DNA from: Pseudomonadota bacterium | GTDB taxonomy: Bacteria > Pseudomonadota > Alphaproteobacteria > Rhizobiales > Xanthobacteraceae | Length of the DNA stretch: 16,549 nt | Assembly: GCA_023434095.1 (NCBI GenBank) | Contig: JAEYTJ010000182.1 | Span: forward strand, 1-16,549 | Direction: 5' to 3' | Shown here: piece after piece, positions 6,768-13,979 of the stretch | Position numbering within the stretch: the first letter of the stretch is position 1 | How the letters are laid out: the number at the start of each line of letters is the position of its first letter | The notes under the pieces: model-generated | Databases searched by the model: none | What the model was told of the DNA's origin: nothing | The model's input: the letters and a program-made list of their open reading frames with translations, nothing else | Program-made: the position numbers and the translations under genes

Positions 6768-6796
6768 CTTGAAACCCGCCGGGGCCGCCCCATATA
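6768..6796 (+). promoter_or_regulatory. Strong sigma-32 (RpoH)-like promoter
   Basis: CTTGAAA (6768-6774, preceded by CCC), 13 nt, CCCCATATA (6788-6796). This is almost the E. coli sigma-32 consensus (CCCTTGAA-N13-15-CCCCATNTA). It also fits the alphaproteobacterial RpoH form CTTG-N17-CYTATNT with one mismatch (CCCATAT). It lies in an intergenic region 200 bp after cobT and directs transcription into the candidate ncRNA below. Expected start is about 6802. Confidence 0.65.
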
Positions 6797-6801
6797 GGCA
6801 T

Positions 6802-6989
6802 CATCCCGATCAGAAAGGGGCTTCCGGCATGTTGGCGCCTCGTCAGCGCCTCGCCGGATGGAGGGCGGTCAGGACGGATGTACTCCGGCCGCCTCTCGTA
6901 CCCTCCGGCCGCTTGACGAGCGGCCGGCCTCTGACGGGATATCTTCGGAAGGAAGACAGGAAGCGCGCCCGCAAGGCGCGCTTTTTTGT
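6802..6989 (+). ncRNA. Candidate structured small RNA, about 190 nt, likely heat-shock controlled
   Basis: A complete transcription unit without a convincing gene: an RpoH-like promoter at 6768-6796 and an intrinsic terminator at 6961-6987. Pairings seen by eye are these. A closing helix joins ATCCCG+TCAG (6803-6813, one bulged A) to CTGACGGGAT (6931-6940). Inside it, hairpin A has CCGGC 6824-6828 with GCCGG 6853-6857 and GGCGC with GCGCC within. Hairpin B pairs 6861-6868 with 6889-6895 (one bulged G), capped by CGGA-TGTAC-TCCG 6875-6887. Hairpin C is CCGGCCGCT-TGACG-AGCGGCCGG 6905-6927. After the closing helix come a small TCTTC-GGAAG-GAAGA hairpin (6942-6956) and the terminator. The result is a closed four-way-junction-like RNA. 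I do not recognise it as 6S, SRP, tmRNA, RNase P or a cobalamin riboswitch. An ORF of 68 codons (6829-7035) with an AAAGGGG upstream overlaps it but runs through the terminator and into hemY. Confidence 0.55.
6961..6987 (+). terminator. Intrinsic terminator of the candidate sRNA
   Basis: GCGCGCC (6963-6969), CGCAA loop, GGCGCGC (6975-6981), then six T (6982-6987); AA at 6961-6962 can pair with the first two T. The U-tract is on the + strand, so it ends rightward transcription. In the opposite direction the stem is followed by a pyrimidine-rich stretch (TTCCTGTCTTCC), so it might also weakly help end hemY transcription. A second hairpin, CTCGGCG...CGCCGAG at about 6994-7013, lies between it and the hemY stop. 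Confidence 0.85.
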
Positions 6990-7022
6990 TGTCCTCGGCG
7001 ACGGCGCGCCGAGAGCGCTCGC

Positions 7023-8642
7023 TCAGACGGGATAGGGCGGACGCGCACCACTCCCGTCGTCGCCGAAGGAGCCTCCGGGACCGGGATCGTCCGGGAGATG
7101 CGGCATGGCGACCACGGGCGGCGCCTTCACTGCTGCGCTTTCCGCCCCCGGCTTTACCGGCGCCGGAGCGGCGGCCGCCGGTCTGGGGGCAGGCGCGACC
7201 GAATCGAGCCTGGTCTCCGCCTCCGGCGCGAGGCTGGCGGCGGCGCTCTCGCTCGTGAGATCGACCACCGGCCCGGCCGGCCCCGCCGGCGGACGGCTCT
7301 CGATCGCGGCGGCGATGGCGAGCTTCACCCGCTCCGCCTCGTTCTCCAGCATCGGCGTCGTGGCGAGGCCCGGGGGCAGCTTCCATTCAAAGGCGTCGAG
7401 CCGCCCCGTGACGGGCGAGACGGGCCCCCACGCTTCCGCCACCACCCCGTCGGCCACCCAGGCCGGGTCGCGCTGGGCGCGCACGGCGCGTGCGGTCCAT
7501 TCGCGGGCCTTGCCGACATCGCCGTGCTCGCCCGCTTCCAGCTCGGCCATCAGCAGGCAGGTGCGCTGCGTCGGCGCCACCAGCAGCGGCGCCAGCGCGG
7601 TGCGGGCAACGTCGAAGTCCTGCGCGTCGAGCGCCGCGCGGGCCAGCGCCATGGCGCTTTCGGGATGGGCCGGCTGGTGCGCGGTGAGGGTGCGCACGCG
7701 CTTCAGCCGCTCGCGCGAGGCATCGCCGGGCCGCAGGTGCAGATAGGCGTCGGCGAGGTCGGGATGCGGAGTGGCCGCATAGGCAGCCTCGATGATCTTC
7801 GCCGCCTTGCGCGTGTCGCCGGAAGCGCCGAGCAGCCGCCCGGCGATCTCCGCCGCCGGCACCAGCGTCGGGGCGAGGCGGGCGGCCTCCTGCGCCTTCT
7901 CCCGCGCGGTGGCGGGGTCGGAGAGTTCAAGCGCCTGCGCCTGGGCCGCCAGCAGCACGGCGCGGCGACGGCGATGGGTCGCCCGGTCGAGCGCGCCATG
8001 CGCCGCCTCGCGCTCCAGCATGGCCAGCGCACCGGCGAAATCGCCCTTCAGGCAACGCGCTTCGATCACCGCGTCGGCCGCCCAGGCGAGACCGGGCTCG
8101 TGACGGGCGGCTTCTTCCGCCGCCTGCAGCGCCGCGCCTTGGTCGCCGCGCCGGCGCGCTTCCACATGCAGCCCGCGCAGACCGAGCAGCCGCGTGCCGG
8201 GCACCTCGGTCATGGAGCGGAACACAGCCTCGGCGCCGGCCGGATCGCCGGAGAGCTGCGCCGCCTGCGCCGCCAGCAGCTTGCTGAGAGGCTCGTCGCC
8301 GAGCAGCCGCTGGGCGTCATTGGCGGCGCGGCGCGCGCCGACGGCATCGCCGGAACCGACCGCGACCAGGCCGCGCGTCACCGCCGACCAGCCGCGATTG
8401 CGGCGCCGGCTGCGCCAGCTATGGGCGATGGTGTCGGGAGAGCGGACGATCAGCCGCAGCAGCGTCCACAGGAGAATCGTCGCCGCCACCAGCGCCAGAA
8501 GCGCGCTGGCCGCCACGAGGATGCTGGTCTCGATCTGCCAGCCCTGCCAGTCGATCACCACCGCGCCGGGACGGTCCGCCAGCCATGCGATGCCGAAGGC
8601 GACGACGGAAAGAACGAGGAGATAGACGACGAGCCGGATCAC
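7023..8642 (-). CDS. hemY: HemY-like inner-membrane TPR protein
   Basis: 539 aa. Two N-terminal membrane segments (about 3-21 and 41-66) with the conserved HemY_N core between them (WLADRPGAVVIDWQGWQIET, 20-39). The cytoplasmic part (about 85-400) is built of helical TPR-like repeats rich in Ala (for example GDPAGAEAVFRSM, KGDFAGALAMLE). The last 100 residues are a disordered Pro/Ala/Gly tail. This is the enteric-type HemY of unclear function linked to tetrapyrrole synthesis, not protoporphyrinogen oxidase, which shares the symbol in Bacillus. The start is GTG 8642: its GTGA overlaps the mic60 stop by 4 nt, with GGGAG about 8 nt upstream, implying translational coupling. It is last in the hemC-hemD-mic60-hemY operon and converges with the candidate sRNA. 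Confidence 0.88.
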   Translation of the reverse strand: MIRLVVYLLVLSVVAFGIAWLADRPGAVVIDWQGWQIETSILVAASALLALVAATILLWTLLRLIVRSPDTIAHSWRSRRRNRGWSAVTRGLVAVGSGDAVGARRAANDAQRLLGDEPLSKLLAAQAAQLSGDPAGAEAVFRSMTEVPGTRLLGLRGLHVEARRRGDQGAALQAAEEAARHEPGLAWAADAVIEARCLKGDFAGALAMLEREAAHGALDRATHRRRRAVLLAAQAQALELSDPATAREKAQEAARLAPTLVPAAEIAGRLLGASGDTRKAAKIIEAAYAATPHPDLADAYLHLRPGDASRERLKRVRTLTAHQPAHPESAMALARAALDAQDFDVARTALAPLLVAPTQRTCLLMAELEAGEHGDVGKAREWTARAVRAQRDPAWVADGVVAEAWGPVSPVTGRLDAFEWKLPPGLATTPMLENEAERVKLAIAAAIESRPPAGPAGPVVDLTSESAAASLAPEAETRLDSVAPAPRPAAAAPAPVKPGAESAAVKAPPVVAMPHLPDDPGPGGSFGDDGSGARPPYPV

Positions 8643-10000
8643 TGGCTTGCTCCCGCGAGAGTGGCGAGCACCCGCCGATGCAGCTCGGCCAGGGTGCCGA
8701 GGGCGGCCTGCCGGGCGTCCAGCGCGGCGAGCACCGGCTGAGCGGCCGTGCGCTGGGTCTCCGGCAGCGTGGCGATGGAGGCCCGGGCGCCCTCGACATC
8801 GCCCTCGCCCAGCGCGTGCTCGGCCTTGGCGAGATCCGACGAGGTGGCGGCGTCATCGGAACGGCGGATGGTGACCAGCTTCTTCGCACCGCCGATCAGC
8901 GTCCCGACGATGCCCTCGTCCGCCCCGGCGGCGGGAGCGGCCTCCGTCGCCTCGGGCGCCGTGGCGGCGCGCAGCTGGGCGGCGAGCGCCGCGTTCGTCG
9001 CGTAACCTGTGGCGGAAGCGGCTTCCAGCGGCGCCAGCGCGGCGGCGTCGGGACCGAGCAGCGCCTGCGCTGCCTTCAGTTCGGTGGCGAAGGGGCGACC
9101 GCCGATCACCGCCTCGCGCAGCGTGTTCAGCACAACCAGCTGCGCGGCGCCCTGCCCGCTGCTGCGTTGGGCGGCGGTGGCGGCACCGAGCTTCTCTTCC
9201 AGCGCAGCGACCCGCGTATTGGTCGCGTCGAGCGCCTCGGGGGATGCGGCGGGCGCCGGCGCGGGAATGGCGCTGACCCGCTGCTGAAGTTCTTCGACCT
9301 GCCCCTTCACGGCGGTGACGTCCTCCGGGGAGGCCGCCGGCGTCGCGGCAGGCAGCGCGTCGACCCTGGAGCCGAGCGCCCCCAGCCCACTCTCCAGCGC
9401 ATCGAGCCGGGTGGCCAGCTCGGCGGAGGCGTCGAGCCCTGGCGCCGGCGCGTCACCGGCGCGCGATTCCAGCATCTCCAGCCGCTGGCGCAGATCGAGC
9501 GCCCGCGCCTCCAGCTCGGTGATCGCCTCGACATTCTGCTCCGCGCTGGAAAAGGCGGAAACCACGGCGACGGCGAAGGCCGCACCGAGGACGCCGGAAA
9601 CCAGCGCGACAAGGAGCGTGCCGAACAGGCCCAGCTGACGCTTCGGCGCCGGGGAGGCCGGCGGCGGCACGGGATGGACGGGCTCCAGCGGCTCCGGCCG
9701 CTCTTCTGTGGCAGCGGGGGCCTCCTTGGCGTCCGCGGGCGTTGCCCCGGCGTCCAGTACCGGCACTTCGCCGGCGGGCGTCGACCGCGCCGCCGCATCG
9801 TCGGCGGAGCCCTGCGCGGGTGTGTCCGGAGACGGCGTGTCGGTGCCGCTGGGCGCGGTGGCGGCGTCGTCGGCAACCGGCTCGGCCGGGGACGTCACCT
9901 CGCGGGCGGAAAGGTCGAGCGTCGGCGGCTTGCGGCGCGCGGGCTTGGCGCCCGCCTCCGGCTTGTCCTTCGCGCCCTTGTTGGGATCTTCTGTCGCCAC
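8639..10000 (-). CDS. Mitofilin/Mic60-like inner-membrane protein
   Basis: 453 aa from GTG 10000 (VATEDPNKGAKDK). Architecture: a disordered Pro/Ala/acidic N-terminus (1-120), one membrane segment (about 122-150, GLFGTLLVALVSGVLGAAFA), a coiled-coil/helical region (about 153-300, with VEAITELEARALDLRQRLEM), and a C-terminal mitofilin-type helical region (about 385-453, LAKAEHALGEGDVEGARASI then TLAELHRRVLATL). Alphaproteobacterial Mic60 homologues, often found beside hem genes, are related to the mitochondrial MICOS subunit that shapes crista junctions. The longer open frame to 10201 is rejected because it overlaps hemD and lacks a ribosome binding site; GTG 10000 has GGAGG 7 nt upstream. It overlaps hemY by 4 nt and lies 95 nt after hemD. 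The overall similarity to Mic60 is modest, so the name rests on architecture plus context. Confidence 0.82.
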   Translation of the reverse strand: MATEDPNKGAKDKPEAGAKPARRKPPTLDLSAREVTSPAEPVADDAATAPSGTDTPSPDTPAQGSADDAAARSTPAGEVPVLDAGATPADAKEAPAATEERPEPLEPVHPVPPPASPAPKRQLGLFGTLLVALVSGVLGAAFAVAVVSAFSSAEQNVEAITELEARALDLRQRLEMLESRAGDAPAPGLDASAELATRLDALESGLGALGSRVDALPAATPAASPEDVTAVKGQVEELQQRVSAIPAPAPAASPEALDATNTRVAALEEKLGAATAAQRSSGQGAAQLVVLNTLREAVIGGRPFATELKAAQALLGPDAAALAPLEAASATGYATNAALAAQLRAATAPEATEAAPAAGADEGIVGTLIGGAKKLVTIRRSDDAATSSDLAKAEHALGEGDVEGARASIATLPETQRTAAQPVLAALDARQAALGTLAELHRRVLATLAGASQ

Positions 10001-10095
10001 GTCCTTACCTCCGCCTTGATAAAGCGCCGGGCTGGCCCCTGGTTCCGGGATAGACCGCCCGCCCCCGCGCCGCAACCTCGGGAGACTGCGATGGT

Positions 10096-10800
10096 TTACC
10101 GGCCGATGAGATCGAACAGCCCGTCTTCCGTCGGCGCGCGGGCGATCCGGGTCGGCCAGCCCATCGCCGCCAGCGGCTTCGCCACATTGGCCGAGAAGCA
10201 CAGATGCTCGACATGGCGGAAATGCGTCGCCAGCCCCGCCGCTTCCGCCCGCCCCGCCAGCGTCGCCGCCGTGCGCGGCGAAAAATGGAACGCCGCGTCG
10301 ATCCGTCCCGCCTGCACCGCCTCCATCGTCGCCGGCGCCAGTGCCGCAGCCGGCACGGTGCGGTAGATCACGAAAAGTTCGGTGGAAATGCCGTCATCCG
10401 CCAGCACGGCGGGAAGGTCCACCGCCCGCTCCTCGCCGGCCACGTAGAGCAGCCGGGAGCCGGAGGCCAACCGCTCGCGCAGCAGCACGCCGAGCGCCGC
10501 GCCATCGCCGCCGGCGACATGCACCTCGGAGAACGCCGCCGGCGCCGCCGCCGCCGTGCGCCGGCCGACGGCATAGAGCGGCAGGCCGGCGAGCGCCGGC
10601 AGTTCCGCCCGCGCCGCGAGGGCACGCGCGCCATTGACGCTGGTCAGCGTCACCGCGTCGAACGCGCCCTCGGGAAGCGCCGCTTCGGAAAGCGCCTCGA
10701 CCGTCAGCATCGGATCGACGAGCGCGTCATATCCGGCCTCGCGCAGACGTGCGGCGGTGGCCCGCGCGTCCGGCTGCGGCCGTGTCACCAGCACCCGCAT
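10096..10800 (-). CDS. hemD: Uroporphyrinogen-III synthase
   Basis: 234 aa, normal length. HemD closes and rearranges hydroxymethylbilane into uroporphyrinogen III, the branch point to heme, siroheme and cobalamin. The family is poorly conserved, but the pattern is clear: MRVLVTRPQPDARATAARLR at the start, DAVTLTSVNGARALA (about 57-71, 'TSxNGv' region), PLYAVGRRTAAAA (about 80-92), the LLYVAGEERA turn and the FFSPRTA-like FHFSPRTAATL segment. Start ATG 10800 shares one base with the hemC stop (TGATG), so translation is coupled to hemC. The same frame stays open far upstream across hemC, which is an artefact of high GC. The immediate position after hemC confirms the assignment. Confidence 0.93.
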   Translation of the reverse strand: MRVLVTRPQPDARATAARLREAGYDALVDPMLTVEALSEAALPEGAFDAVTLTSVNGARALAARAELPALAGLPLYAVGRRTAAAAPAAFSEVHVAGGDGAALGVLLRERLASGSRLLYVAGEERAVDLPAVLADDGISTELFVIYRTVPAAALAPATMEAVQAGRIDAAFHFSPRTAATLAGRAEAAGLATHFRHVEHLCFSANVAKPLAAMGWPTRIARAPTEDGLFDLIGR

Positions 10801-11729
10801 CAATGCGGCAGCAGGTCGGGCGGCACCATGGCGCGCATCTCCTTGCCCGCCGCGATGCCGAGTTCCAGCGCCCGGTTGACCGGCCCGTAGCGCACGATCT
10901 CGTAGAAGCGCGACCCGTCCGGCGCCAGCACCACGCCGCGAAAGCGGATCTCGTCGCCCTCCACCTGCGCCAGCCCGCCAATGGGCGTGCGGCAGGACCC
11001 GTCGAGCTCGGCGAGATAGGCCCGCTCCACCCCCAGCGCGAGCCCGGTCGCGGGGCTGACCACCGGCACCACCAGCGCGTCCACCGCGATGTCGCCGAAG
11101 CGGGTCTCGATCGCCACCGCCCCTTGGCCGACCGCGGGCAGGAAATCCGTCGTCTCCAGCACCGAGCTCACCTTGTCGGCGAGGCCGAGCCGGCTGAGCC
11201 CGGCATAGGCGAGCAGCGTGCCGTCGAACTCGCCGCTCTCCACCTTGGCGAGGCGGGTATGCACATTGCCGCGCAGCAGCGCGACATCGAGGTCGGGCCG
11301 CAGCCGGCGCAGCTGCGCCTCGCGCCGCAGCGAGGCGGTGCCGACCCGGGCGCCGGGCTTGAGGTCGCGCAGCGCCACGCCCTCGCGCAGGATCAGCGCG
11401 TCGCGCACATCCGCCCGCGGGAGGTAGCCGACGAGGTGCAGCCCGTCCGGCAGGCGCGTCGGCATGTCCTTGGCCGAATGCACGGCGAGATCGATGCGCC
11501 GGTCGAGCAGCGCTTCCTCGAGCTCCTTGGTGAACAGGCCCTTGCCCCCGGCTTCCGAGAGCGCGCGGTCGGTGATGGCGTCGCCCGTCGTGCGGATCAC
11601 CTGCACCTCCACCGCCTCGTCCGGCCAGCGATGCGCCTTCAGCAGCGCATCGCGCACCGCGTGCGCCTGCCACAGCGCGAGCGGGCTGCCACGGGTGCCG
11701 AGCCGGAGTTTGGGAAGCGATTGCGTCAT
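10800..11729 (-). CDS. hemC: Porphobilinogen deaminase (hydroxymethylbilane synthase)
   Basis: 309 aa, full length. The cytoplasmic enzyme polymerises four porphobilinogens to hydroxymethylbilane. Visible features are LGTRGSPLALWQA (10-22), VIRTTGD (44-50), GGKGLFTKELE (61-71), HSAKDMPTRL (84-93) with the catalytic Asp at 88, VGTASLRREAQL (129-140), LLRGNVHTRL (151-160), PAVGQGA (198-204) and LDGSCRTPIGG (242-252), where C246 should carry the dipyrromethane cofactor. ATG 11729 is preceded by AGGA about 5 nt upstream. It is first in the hemC-hemD-mic60-hemY operon and divergent from tsaD across only 62 bp. All key residues are present. Confidence 0.96.
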   Translation of the reverse strand: MTQSLPKLRLGTRGSPLALWQAHAVRDALLKAHRWPDEAVEVQVIRTTGDAITDRALSEAGGKGLFTKELEEALLDRRIDLAVHSAKDMPTRLPDGLHLVGYLPRADVRDALILREGVALRDLKPGARVGTASLRREAQLRRLRPDLDVALLRGNVHTRLAKVESGEFDGTLLAYAGLSRLGLADKVSSVLETTDFLPAVGQGAVAIETRFGDIAVDALVVPVVSPATGLALGVERAYLAELDGSCRTPIGGLAQVEGDEIRFRGVVLAPDGSRFYEIVRYGPVNRALELGIAAGKEMRAMVPPDLLPH

Positions 11730-11763
11730 GCCGTCCTGCGGTGCTAGCGGTTCGTCTCCCGTT

Positions 11764-11792
11764 CAGTTCACCGGCCAACCCCATAAAGTCAA
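11764..11792 (-). promoter_or_regulatory. Candidate hemC operon promoter in the hemC-tsaD gap
   Basis: On the minus strand TTGACT (11792-11787) is a good -35 element (5 of 6), but at 17 nt the -10 (GAACTG, 11769-11764) is poor. The -35 overlaps the tsaD start codon. All leftward and rightward promoter signals must fit in 62 bp or extend into the genes. No convincing tsaD promoter is visible; CATAAA at 11782-11787 is too close to ATG 11792. Confidence 0.3.
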
Positions 11793-12949
11793 TGCGCGAT
11801 CTTCTCCTGCTCGGTATCGAGACGACCTGCGACGAGACCGCCGCCGCGGTGGTGCGTCGCCGGGCCGACGGCACCGGCGCGATCCTTTCCAACATCGTGC
11901 ATTCGCAGACCGACGACCATGCCGAGTATGGCGGCGTGGTGCCGGAAATCGCCGCCCGCGCCCATGTCGAGGTGCTCGACCATCTCGTCGCGCGCGCGCT
12001 GCGGGCCTCCGGGCTCGGCCTCGACGAGATCGACGGCATCGCCGCCGCCGCCGGCCCGGGTCTCATCGGCGGCGTCATCGTCGGCCTCACCACCGCCAAG
12101 GCACTGGCGCTGGCGGCGAAGAAGCCGCTCATCGCCGTCAACCATCTGGAAGCGCACGCGCTCACCGCGCGCCTTACCGATAAGGTGCCCTTCCCCTTCC
12201 TGCTGCTGCTGGTCTCGGGCGGCCACACCCAGCTCGTCGCTGTCACCGGCATCGGCGAGTATGAGAAGCTTGGCGGCACGATGGACGACGCCATCGGCGA
12301 AGCCTTCGACAAGACCGCCAAGATGCTCGGCCTGCCCTATCCCGGCGGCCCGGCAGTGGAACGCGCGGCTTTGCAGGGCGACCCGGAGCGCTTCGCCCTG
12401 CCCCGCCCGCTGCACGGCAAGCCGGTGCCCGACTTCTCGCTCTCCGGGCTCAAGACCGCGGTGCGGATCGAGGCGCTGAAGATCGCCCCGCTGAGCGAGC
12501 AGGACGTGAACGATCTGTGCGCCTCGTTCCAGGCGGCGGTCGTCGACATCCTCACGGATCGCGTGCGCTGCGCGCTCAGGGTGATGCGCCATCACGGCGT
12601 GAAGCCTTCCGCGCTGGTGCTGGCGGGCGGCGTCGGCGCCAACCAGTCGGTGCGCCGCGCGCTGCACAAGGTCGCGGCCGATGGCGGTACGCGCCTCGCC
12701 GTGCCGCCGCCCGAACTGTGCACCGACAATGGCGCGATGATCGCCTGGGCCGGCGCTGAGCGGCTGGCGCGCGGCCTGCATGACGGGCTCGACGCCTCGC
12801 CCCGCGCCCGCTGGCCGCTGGGCGAGATGGAAGGCGTGGGCAAGCCGCGCGCCGCCGCCCAGGGAGCCGTCCCCGAAGCCGCGGCCGCCGGCCCGGTTCC
12901 GCCGGCGGAGGCCGTCCCGCCCGCCGCGCCGGAAGGGATCGGCGGCTGA
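11792..12949 (+). CDS. tsaD: tRNA N6-threonylcarbamoyladenosine synthase subunit TsaD
   Basis: 385 aa. TsaD transfers the threonylcarbamoyl group to A37 of tRNAs that read ANN codons, with TsaB, TsaE and TsaC elsewhere. Motifs are GIETTCDETAAA (8-19), the metal-binding NHLEAH (H118 and H122), SGGHTQL (142-148), FDKTAKMLGLPYPGG (about 172-186), LAGGVGANQ (277-285) and CTDNGAMIAWAG (310-321) with the third metal ligand D312. Start ATG 11792 gives the canonical N-terminus; an upstream in-frame start at 11741 would add 17 unlike residues. No good Shine-Dalgarno is seen (AACCCCATAAAGTCA precedes). An extra Ala/Pro-rich tail of about 35 residues follows the normal end at RWPLGEM (about 340-346). 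The stop overlaps gpsA by one base. Confidence 0.95.
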   Translation: MRDLLLLGIETTCDETAAAVVRRRADGTGAILSNIVHSQTDDHAEYGGVVPEIAARAHVEVLDHLVARALRASGLGLDEIDGIAAAAGPGLIGGVIVGLTTAKALALAAKKPLIAVNHLEAHALTARLTDKVPFPFLLLLVSGGHTQLVAVTGIGEYEKLGGTMDDAIGEAFDKTAKMLGLPYPGGPAVERAALQGDPERFALPRPLHGKPVPDFSLSGLKTAVRIEALKIAPLSEQDVNDLCASFQAAVVDILTDRVRCALRVMRHHGVKPSALVLAGGVGANQSVRRALHKVAADGGTRLAVPPPELCTDNGAMIAWAGAERLARGLHDGLDASPRARWPLGEMEGVGKPRAAAQGAVPEAAAAGPVPPAEAVPPAAPEGIGG

Positions 12950-13938
12950 TGCCGGAACGCTTCGCCTCCATCGGCGTGGTCGGCGCCGGCGCCTGGGGCA
13001 CGGCGCTCGCCAATGCCGCCGCGCGCGCCGGCCGCGAGGTCGTGCTCTGGGGGCGCGACGCGGCGCTGATGGAAACGCTGCGGCACCAGCGCGCCAATCC
13101 CGCTCATCTGCCGGGCGTGGCGCTGGCCGACGCGGTGCATCCCACCACAGAGCTGGCGGAAGTGGCCGGCACCGATGCCGTGCTGCTCGTCGTTCCCGCG
13201 CAGGCGAGCCGCTCGGTCGCCGCCGCCCTCGCCCCGCATCTCGCCCCCGGCACGGCGGTGGTCACCTGCGCCAAGGGCATTGAACGCGGCACCTCGCTGT
13301 TCATGACGCAGGTGCTGGAACAGGCCTGCCCGCAGGCCGCGCCCGCCATTCTCTCCGGCCCCAGCTTCGCCGCCGATGTCGCCGCCGGGCTGCCCACCGC
13401 CGTCACCCTCGCCGCACGGGACGGCGAGAGAGCCGAGGCGCTGGCCGCTGCGCTGGGCTCGGCCTCGTTCCGGCTCTACCACAGCGAGGATGTGCGCGGG
13501 GTGGAGATCGGCGGCGCGGCCAAGAACGTGCTCGCCATCGCCGCCGGCATCGTCGGCGGCCGCCGGCTCGGCGCCAGCGCCGGCGCGGCGCTGATCGCGC
13601 GCGGCTTTGCCGAACTGATGCGGTTCGGCCGCGCCTATGGCGCGCGGGCGGAGTCGCTAACCGGCCTGTCGGGCCTCGGCGACCTCATCCTCACCTGCTC
13701 CACCGCCCAGTCGCGCAACTACGCGCTCGGCCTCAGCCTCGGTCGGGAAGACGGGCTGCACCCGCCGGGCAAGCTGGCCGAAGGCGCGCTCACCGCCAGC
13801 GTGCTGGTGGCGATGGCGCAGGCGCGGGGCGTCGACATGCCCATCGCCCGCGCGGTGGAAGACGTGCTGGCCGGGCGCCGCGACATCGAACAGGCGATCG
13901 GCTCGCTGCTGGCCCGCCCGCAGAAGGCGGAGGCGTGA
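12949..13938 (+). CDS. gpsA: NAD(P)-dependent glycerol-3-phosphate dehydrogenase
   Basis: 329 aa, normal length. GpsA reduces dihydroxyacetone phosphate to sn-glycerol 3-phosphate, the backbone for phospholipids. It has the Rossmann motif VGAGAWGTALA (11-21), CAKGIERGT (107-115) with K109, SGPSFAADVAAGLPTAV (136-152), GGAAKNVLAIAAGI (188-201) with the catalytic K192, and GLSGLGDLILTCSTAQSRN (239-257). ATG 12949 shares its A with the tsaD stop (TGATG), so the two are translationally coupled. The tsaD-gpsA pair is widespread in alphaproteobacteria. All key residues are present. Confidence 0.96.
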   Translation: MPERFASIGVVGAGAWGTALANAAARAGREVVLWGRDAALMETLRHQRANPAHLPGVALADAVHPTTELAEVAGTDAVLLVVPAQASRSVAAALAPHLAPGTAVVTCAKGIERGTSLFMTQVLEQACPQAAPAILSGPSFAADVAAGLPTAVTLAARDGERAEALAAALGSASFRLYHSEDVRGVEIGGAAKNVLAIAAGIVGGRRLGASAGAALIARGFAELMRFGRAYGARAESLTGLSGLGDLILTCSTAQSRNYALGLSLGREDGLHPPGKLAEGALTASVLVAMAQARGVDMPIARAVEDVLAGRRDIEQAIGSLLARPQKAEA

Positions 13939-13979
13939 GACAGGGATGAGACCTCGGCGGCGAAGCCTGACAGAAGCAA

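Noticed and set aside
5225..6793. Long open frame (522 codons) on the minus strand over cobT
   Set aside because: Antisense shadow of the acidic linker and VWA domain of CobT; repetitive Val/Gly-rich translation without motifs.
6942..6960. Resemblance to the SRP RNA GGAA tetraloop region (CGGAAGGAAG)
   Set aside because: In SRP RNA this motif sits at the tip of a long hairpin in the middle of the molecule; here it is a short 5-bp hairpin near the 3' end and the flanking conserved bases do not match.
6829..7035. Small protein gene of 68 codons starting MLAPRQRLAGW with AAAGGGG upstream
   Set aside because: The frame runs through a perfect terminator and its T-tract and overlaps the hemY end; the composition looks like random high-GC translation, and the RNA structure explains the region better. 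Kept only as an alternative for the sRNA.
8585..10366. Long open frame (593 codons) on the plus strand over mic60
   Set aside because: Arg/Gly-rich low-complexity translation opposite a coupled, well-started gene; no ribosome binding site or domain.
10801..12321. Apparent giant HemD fusion upstream of ATG 10800
   Set aside because: The frame is open through hemC only because of GC content; the hemC-hemD TGATG junction and normal HemD length define the true gene.
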